Made by a program: the position numbers and the translations under genes. A stretch of 64,000 nt of DNA, from positions 575 through 64,574 of the forward strand of contig NZ_JADNRM010000015.1 in assembly GCF_021730445.1 (NCBI RefSeq), given 5' to 3'. Below are positions 59,483 through 64,000 of the stretch, in pieces. The notes below the pieces were generated by a model. The model worked only from the letters and a program-made list of their open reading frames with translations, was not told the DNA's origin and searched no databases. Origin of the DNA: Phocaeicola faecalis. GTDB taxonomy: Bacteria; Bacteroidota; Bacteroidia; Bacteroidales; Bacteroidaceae. Within the stretch, counting starts at the first letter, position 1; each line of letters starts with the position of its first letter.

Positions 59483-59634
59483 GGGAGTGTGTCAAAACTA
59501 AACCAGCCTATCCAATCGTCAGTTGTAGGGGCAGGGTTTGCCTGCCCGAAGACACAAAGTAAACTGTTTTCGGGCGAGTGAACCTCGCCCCTACGAACGA
59601 AACGACAGCATTATCCACGTTTTGACATACCCCC
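59483..59634. repeat. about 150-bp palindromic interspersed repeat, copy 2
   Basis: Closely similar to 23371-23519 in the same orientation, with the ends GTGTGTCAAAAC and GTTTTGACA. Inner arms GTAGGGGC/GCCCCTAC carry compensating changes relative to copy 1 (GTAGAGGC/GCCTCTAC), so the hairpin is conserved. It fills most of the gap before tyrS and may also end transcription. Confidence 0.88.
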
Positions 59635-59667
59635 GTCTTATATCTATCAAAAAGAATCTCTCTTTCC

Positions 59668-60960
59668 TTACTTGGCAATCACCAGATAATAGTTCTTCTT
59701 ACCGCGTTGAACCAGCAGGTATTTTTCATCCAGCAGGTCGGCAGTCGTAATCACTTGGTCAAAGGCATTTAGTTTCTCTTTATTCAGCGAAACGCCTCCA
59801 CCTTGAACCAACTTACGCATCTCACCTTTTGAAGCGAAGACAGCAGCGTTATCGACGAATAAATCTACCGCTTTCACACCTTCTGCCAATGCATCACGTG
59901 ATACCTCAAACTGGGGAACACCTTCGAATACGGCCAGCAACGTGTCTTCATCCAGTTTCTTCAATGCCTCCGAAGTAGCATTACCAAACAGAATGCCTGA
60001 TGCCTCGACAGCCGCATTGTAGTCTTCTTCCGAATGAACCATAACAGTCACTTCCTTGGCCAGACGCTTCTGCAATACACGCAAATGTGGAGCTTCGGCA
60101 TGTTCTGCGGTCAATGCTTCCACTTCTTCCTGACTCAGTGAAGTAAAGATTTTGATGTAGCGGGCAGCATCCTCATCACTTACATTCAACCAGAACTGAT
60201 AGAATTTGTAAGGAGAAGTATAACGGGGTTCCAACCAGATGTTACCTGATTCAGTCTTACCGAACTTGCCACCATCGGCCTTTGTAATCAACGGACAAGT
60301 CAAAGCAAATACTTCGCCACCGTTGGTACGGCGAATCAACTCGGCACCGGTAGTAATATTACCCCATTGGTCAGAGCCACCCATCTGAAGTTTACAGCCT
60401 TTTGTTTCGTATAAGTGCAGGAAGTCATAACCCTGCAACAGCTGGTAAGTAAATTCTGTAAATGACAAACCGTCACGGGCTTCACCGTTCAAACGTTTCT
60501 GTACAGAATCCTTAGCCATCATATAGTTCACTGTGATATGCTTACCTACCTCACGGGCAAAATCAAGGAAAGTAAAATCCTTCATCCAATCATAGTTATT
60601 CACCAATTCGGCTTTGTTGGGAGCATCGCTCTCAAAGTCCAAGAACTTGGCCAGCTGCTTCTTGATGCAAGCTACGTTGTGACGCAAAGTCTCTTCTGTC
60701 AGCAGATTACGTTCCTGCGATTTACCGGAAGGGTCGCCAATCATACCGGTTGCACCACCTACAAGAGCCAACGGCTTATGGCCGCAACGCTGGAAATGAC
60801 GCAGCATCATCACACCACACAAGTGGCCGATATGCAAAGAGTCAGCAGTAGGGTCGATACCCAGATATGCTGTAACTTGTTCTTTAGCCAATAACTCCTC
60901 GGTGCCCGGCATCATTGTATGCACCATTCCACGCCATGTTAATTCTTCTACAAAATTCAT
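59668..60960 (-). CDS. tyrS: tyrosyl-tRNA synthetase
   Basis: The 430-residue class I synthetase has the HIGH motif in [16 protein letters not shown], tyrosine-site residues in [30 protein letters not shown] and the KMSKS-like [14 protein letters not shown]-terminal S4 RNA-binding domain ([29 protein letters not shown]) follows. Length is normal. The promoter box lies at 61006-61013. Confidence 0.97.
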   Translation of the reverse strand: MNFVEELTWRGMVHTMMPGTEELLAKEQVTAYLGIDPTADSLHIGHLCGVMMLRHFQRCGHKPLALVGGATGMIGDPSGKSQERNLLTEETLRHNVACIKKQLAKFLDFESDAPNKAELVNNYDWMKDFTFLDFAREVGKHITVNYMMAKDSVQKRLNGEARDGLSFTEFTYQLLQGYDFLHLYETKGCKLQMGGSDQWGNITTGAELIRRTNGGEVFALTCPLITKADGGKFGKTESGNIWLEPRYTSPYKFYQFWLNVSDEDAARYIKIFTSLSQEEVEALTAEHAEAPHLRVLQKRLAKEVTVMVHSEEDYNAAVEASGILFGNATSEALKKLDEDTLLAVFEGVPQFEVSRDALAEGVKAVDLFVDNAAVFASKGEMRKLVQGGGVSLNKEKLNAFDQVITTADLLDEKYLLVQRGKKNYYLVIAK

Positions 60961-61005
60961 CGAATGATTAATCTATTTAATTGTTTGATTTATACTTTAA
61001 TGCCA

Positions 61006-61013
61006 CAAAAGTA
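61006..61013 (-). promoter_or_regulatory. -7 element of tyrS
   Basis: CAAAAGTA on plus is TACTTTTG on minus, 45 bases before ATG 60960. Confidence 0.5.
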
Positions 61014-61039
61014 CGACTCTTTATCTGAAGAAACAACTC

Positions 61040-61669
61040 TTATCGCCGAAAAAAGATTTTTCCCGTATTTTCGGCTATCTGCATGGAAAGCTCTTCTACG
61101 GTCACCCGCCGCACTTCGGCAATGCCCTTTATGATGTCACGGACGGGCATCCGGCTTTCATCCGTCTCGGTCAGCAAGCACTCCAAAGGAATCTCCTGCA
61201 ACACAGGTAGTTGATACTTCTCTCCTATCGAAAGACGAATGTCCTCGCGCAGCAACATCCGGGCTATATTCACATTATTACGGAAGCCGTGTACCACCCA
61301 CGGCATGCTTGGACGGAATTTTCTTTTCAGCTCCACCAACTCGTTAAAGGCTTTCACACAATGAATGACCAACGGTTTGCCTATCTCTTCCGCCAACAAG
61401 ATTTGTCGTTCAAATACTTCTTTCTGAAGCATCGGATTCGTCGAGGTCATTTTATCGAGCCCTGCCTCGCCAATAGCCAGCACAGCAGGATGTGTCACCG
61501 CTTTGCGCAGCAGTTCCCACTCTTCCTCCCACCTGCCTCCCACCCTCCACGGATGAATGCCCACAGAATAATAATTTCCCTCTATGGGACAGAAAGCGGC
61601 AGGTTCTACATTCCGAATGCTTTCGCCCGCTATCGGAGCCGCATAATGAGTATGGATATCAAGTAACAT
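61040..61669 (-). CDS. TatD-family metal-dependent hydrolase
   Basis: The 209-residue protein begins MLLDIHTHY (metal ligands His-x-His). Further TatD-like motifs are VGIHPW, AIGEAGLDK, KPLVIHCVKAFNEL, WVVHGFRNN and LLTETDESRMPV. It is shorter than classical TatD (about 260 residues) but keeps the ligands. Likely a DNase or another amidohydrolase in the cytoplasm. It follows yidD in the same direction with a gap of 13 bases. Confidence 0.87.
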   Translation of the reverse strand: MLLDIHTHYAAPIAGESIRNVEPAAFCPIEGNYYSVGIHPWRVGGRWEEEWELLRKAVTHPAVLAIGEAGLDKMTSTNPMLQKEVFERQILLAEEIGKPLVIHCVKAFNELVELKRKFRPSMPWVVHGFRNNVNIARMLLREDIRLSIGEKYQLPVLQEIPLECLLTETDESRMPVRDIIKGIAEVRRVTVEELSMQIAENTGKIFFRR

Positions 61670-61682
61670 AAAATGCTATAGT

Positions 61683-61904
61683 TTAAGGGACAGGATCGTA
61701 TCCCGAACCACCCCACGGGTGGCAACGCAACAAACGGCGGACGGCCAGATACAAACCCTTAAAAGGGCCATGTTTCTTAATCGCCTCGATAGCATATTCG
61801 GAACAAGTGGGAACAAAACGACAGGAAGGCGGAGTCATGGGAGAAATATAACCCCGGTAGAAATAAATAGGGAGTAGCAGAAGACGTGAAAGCAGCTTTT
61901 TCAT
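61683..61904 (-). CDS. yidD: membrane protein insertion efficiency factor YidD
   Basis: The 73-residue protein matches Yid[35 protein letters not shown] and [16 protein letters not shown], with conserved Cys residues. It helps YidC-dependent membrane insertion. The start overlaps the rnpA stop by four bases. Confidence 0.95.
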   Translation of the reverse strand: MKKLLSRLLLLPIYFYRGYISPMTPPSCRFVPTCSEYAIEAIKKHGPFKGLYLAVRRLLRCHPWGGSGYDPVP

Positions 61905-62290
61905 TCTATTTTTTCTATTATATGAAACAGTAACCTCTTCACCTTCTCCTCTACCTCAGCCGAAGGATGGATTTCGTTGTCCAACCATATAAAGGCTAAA
62001 ACCAGTCTTTTGTCCTTGGCAACCAGTGCATCTGTCAGTAGCCGTTTATTCTTGCGGTATGCTTCACGCACCTGGCGTTTCACCAAATTGCGTTTTACCG
62101 CCCGCTTGAAGCGTTTCTTAGGGACACTTATCAAGATAGAAGCAGGTGCCTCCCCCTCCGAAGCATCCAGCCACATATACACCACACGCAAGGGGAAAGC
62201 CGGAAAAGATTTGTTTCCACCGGCAAAAAGACGTTCTATCATCGCCTTGCTGTTCAATCGTTCCGCTTTGCTAAGTGTATATTCTGCCAT
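61901..62290 (-). CDS. rnpA: ribonuclease P protein component
   Basis: The 129-residue protein starts at ATG 62290 ([15 protein letters not shown]). It has the RNase P protein motif [22 protein letters not shown] and the N-terminal SKAERL of the family. A longer in-frame start at 62335 is less likely. It pairs with the RnpB RNA to mature tRNA 5' ends. rnpA-yidD coupling is standard, but rpmH and dnaA are not adjacent here; hemD and DUF4271 are upstream, an order I recall for Bacteroidales. Confidence 0.95.
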   Translation of the reverse strand: MAEYTLSKAERLNSKAMIERLFAGGNKSFPAFPLRVVYMWLDASEGEAPASILISVPKKRFKRAVKRNLVKRQVREAYRKNKRLLTDALVAKDKRLVLAFIWLDNEIHPSAEVEEKVKRLLFHIIEKIE

Positions 62291-62390
62291 AGTTTTACTT
62301 TTCCATATAAAAAGAAACCGAGGGTTTCGAATCACAAAGTTATAACTTTTTGATACAAAACCCCCGATTTCGGGCTATAAACTAAAAAAA

Positions 62391-63140
62391 TTAATCTTTG
62401 TTACGTTCACGGATAAACATATCCAGTGCAGCCGTCATTGAAGGAGCTTCCACAGTAGGAGCTTCCAGGTCAAGACGCAAACCGGCTTCTTTGACCGCTT
62501 TAGCCGTTGCAGGACCAAAACATCCGATGGCAATCTCTTTTTGGTCGAACTCAGGGAAGTTTTTCATCAATGAGTTGATTCCGGCAGGACTGAAGAACAG
62601 CAACATATCGTAATCAAAATTTTCTTCGGGAGTGAAATCGTTGCTTACTGTGCGATACATCACTACCTCAGTGTGTTGAATCTTCTTGCCGTCCAATGCA
62701 TTTCTAATCTCGTCATTGTGCACGTCCGACATCGGAACAAGATACTTCTCAGTGCCATGTTTAACAATGGATGGAAGCAAATCCGCAAATTTACCGGTCG
62801 CCCCAAAGAACACTTTGCGTTTACGATACTGCACATACTTCTGTATATACAAGGCAATTGTTTCGGAAGTACAGAAATACTTCATTGTCTCGGGTATGGT
62901 AACACGTAATTCAGCACATAGGCTGAAAAAGTGATCAATAGCGTGTCTTGAAGTAAATATCACTGCTGTATGATCAAGAATAGAGACTTTTTGTTGTCTG
63001 AACTCTTTGGCCGACAAGCTCTCAACTTTGATGAACGGGCGAAAATCAATTTTCACACCGTACTTCTCAGCTATATCGTAATAAGGCGACTTCTCAGAAG
63101 TCGGTTTCGGCTGAGATACGAGGACTTTTTTTATTTTCAA
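62391..63140 (-). CDS. hemD: uroporphyrinogen-III synthase
   Basis: The 249-residue HemD-family protein begins KIKKVLVSQPKPTSEKSPY, then has FTSRHAIDHFF, YFCTSETIALYIQKY and a C-terminal LLFFSPAGINSLMKNFPEF...AIGCFGPATAKAVKEAGL, typical of the family. The first codon is TTG, four bases after the upstream stop, so translation is coupled to the DUF4271 gene. The genus is largely heme-dependent on import, so a lone hemD may serve other tetrapyrroles; that is inference. Confidence 0.85.
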   Translation of the reverse strand: MKIKKVLVSQPKPTSEKSPYYDIAEKYGVKIDFRPFIKVESLSAKEFRQQKVSILDHTAVIFTSRHAIDHFFSLCAELRVTIPETMKYFCTSETIALYIQKYVQYRKRKVFFGATGKFADLLPSIVKHGTEKYLVPMSDVHNDEIRNALDGKKIQHTEVVMYRTVSNDFTPEENFDYDMLLFFSPAGINSLMKNFPEFDQKEIAIGCFGPATAKAVKEAGLRLDLEAPTVEAPSMTAALDMFIRERNKD

Positions 63141-63144
63141 TGTA

Positions 63145-63957
63145 CTAAAAATTTAAAACCAAAATGTTGTTCGCTATAACTATCCCCTTCCACAGTATCA
63201 GGTCAGGGAGAATTTCTAGGGCACAAAAGTACAGAATTAAATGGAGAATGCCATGAATTCTGTTGAAAAAGTTATTAATGCACTTATAAAACAGCAGAAT
63301 TTTAGCAATTATTATAACAAAACCGATAAAATAAGGCGCAAGTTGCGGTGATAAATCAAAATAGACAATCAAAAGGACAATGGGAAAAAGCAGAAAACCG
63401 GCTCCGATTATCACGTTAAAATACGATTCTATCCAAATCATATTCTTGATTTTGTTAAAAAATATCCAATTCACAAAGCTATATGCCAGCCACTTAAACA
63501 ACAAGAAGACAACCACACATCCTATGAAAATACTCAATAACAGATAGTGGGGTACAACGCGGAATAAGAGCAAATCGTGGTCCGAAAAATAATCATATAC
63601 ACAGAAACCGGCAAGGATGCAGGTCTGGAAAATCAGGCCTAGTGTATAACGGACATCCGAGGCAGTGGTATCGTCAAACAAGCTGGCACGCTCTTTCGAC
63701 AAGGAGAAATTCTTAAACTGTTGCTCCAGATGTTTCTTTCCGTGGGCAAGGACGTAGGACACCAGGATGAAACACAGAAACAAGACACTGGTCACCATCC
63801 AATCCGACCGAAGCTGATAAGGTATTTGTTCTCCTCTCATCCCTTCTTGTCTGGTGACATGATGTACCTTTTGCGTCAAAGTCGTATCCACACGGCTTTG
63901 TTCTTCGGCATATAGCTGAAGCAGGTATTCTATTCCGGGATGACAGTTTTCGCTCAT
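63145..63957 (-). CDS. DUF4271 membrane protein
   Basis: The 270-residue protein has about seven predicted membrane helices (for example VTSVLFLCFILVSYVLAHGKK, LLLSIFIGCVVVFLLF, VIIGAGFLLFPIVLLIVYF). The ending HGILHLILYFCALEILPDLILWKG is typical of the Bacteroidota-specific DUF4271 family that accompanies hemD. Function unknown. The promoter box lies at 63965-63972. Confidence 0.85.
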   Translation of the reverse strand: MSENCHPGIEYLLQLYAEEQSRVDTTLTQKVHHVTRQEGMRGEQIPYQLRSDWMVTSVLFLCFILVSYVLAHGKKHLEQQFKNFSLSKERASLFDDTTASDVRYTLGLIFQTCILAGFCVYDYFSDHDLLLFRVVPHYLLLSIFIGCVVVFLLFKWLAYSFVNWIFFNKIKNMIWIESYFNVIIGAGFLLFPIVLLIVYFDLSPQLAPYFIGFVIIIAKILLFYKCINNFFNRIHGILHLILYFCALEILPDLILWKGIVIANNILVLNF

Positions 63958-63964
63958 ATCGCTG

Positions 63965-63972
63965 CAAATTTA
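63965..63972 (-). promoter_or_regulatory. -7 element of the DUF4271-hemD operon
   Basis: CAAATTTA on plus is TAAATTTG on minus, seven bases before ATG 63957. The spacing would give a very short leader. Confidence 0.4.
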
Positions 63973-64000
63973 CGGATTTCTTTGTTCCAGACAGGTGTTG

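Overview
The window comes from a chromosome of the genus Bacteroides (phylum Bacteroidota); I cannot assign a species. The evidence is the density of family-typical proteins (secreted lipoproteins, carboxypeptidase-regulatory-like outer-membrane barrels, TPR lipoprotein regulators, DUF3836, DUF4271). Many starts are also preceded by the Bacteroides promoter element TAnnTTTG instead of a sigma-70 -10 box. One tRNA (Gln, UUG) is present; there is no rRNA and no CRISPR array.

Layout. 1-3.5 kb: the tail of an AraC-type regulator and a 1068-residue surface lipoprotein. 3.5-9.8 kb: a LamG-like lipoprotein, then a tight four-gene Thoeris-like cluster. It consists of SIR2-SLOG (ThsA-like), TIR + Nudix-like + hexapeptide acyltransferase, a second TIR protein and a stand-alone SLOG protein, closed by a strong terminator. 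A broken AAA-ATPase fragment and a tyrosine recombinase follow. 11-20 kb: an outer-membrane barrel with a TPR/HTH regulator, and two L,D-transpeptidases separated by a dinD module lying between 39-bp direct repeats. A Gate-domain membrane protein and ybeY follow. 20-36 kb: housekeeping genes (mnmG, apt, uvrC, dtd, a mazG-like gene, deoC, a polyprenyl diphosphate synthase, polA, ychF, a panE-like gene, lgt) with a perfect parS-like palindrome after mnmG. 36-46 kb: a beta-propeller lipoprotein, a small barrel, a TPR regulator, a GH20 hexosaminidase, mutS and a 6S-like RNA. 46-56 kb: a two-component system divergent from a double-glycine peptide (RiPP) operon. That operon has two precursors, a radical SAM maturase, an outer-membrane barrel, a C39-peptidase ABC exporter and a very short HlyD-like protein. 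56-64 kb: a tricorn-like protease, tyrS, a tatD-family gene, yidD, rnpA, hemD and DUF4271.

How parts work together. In the Thoeris-like cluster the TIR proteins probably make an NAD-derived nucleotide, and the SIR2-SLOG protein senses it and destroys NAD. The fused acyltransferase and the extra SLOG protein are not part of the standard two-component system, and this is my leading candidate for an undescribed variant. In the peptide operon the radical SAM enzyme would modify the precursors and the C39 exporter would cut them at Gly-Gly and export them. The divergent kinase/regulator pair is a plausible controller.

Intergenic DNA is unusually structured. Several gaps hold arrays of imperfect dyads with an exact 22-bp period but unrelated unit sequences. 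There are also two copies of a roughly 150-bp palindromic repeat, and remnants of deleted paralogs. All calls are from reading the sequence; no database search was run.
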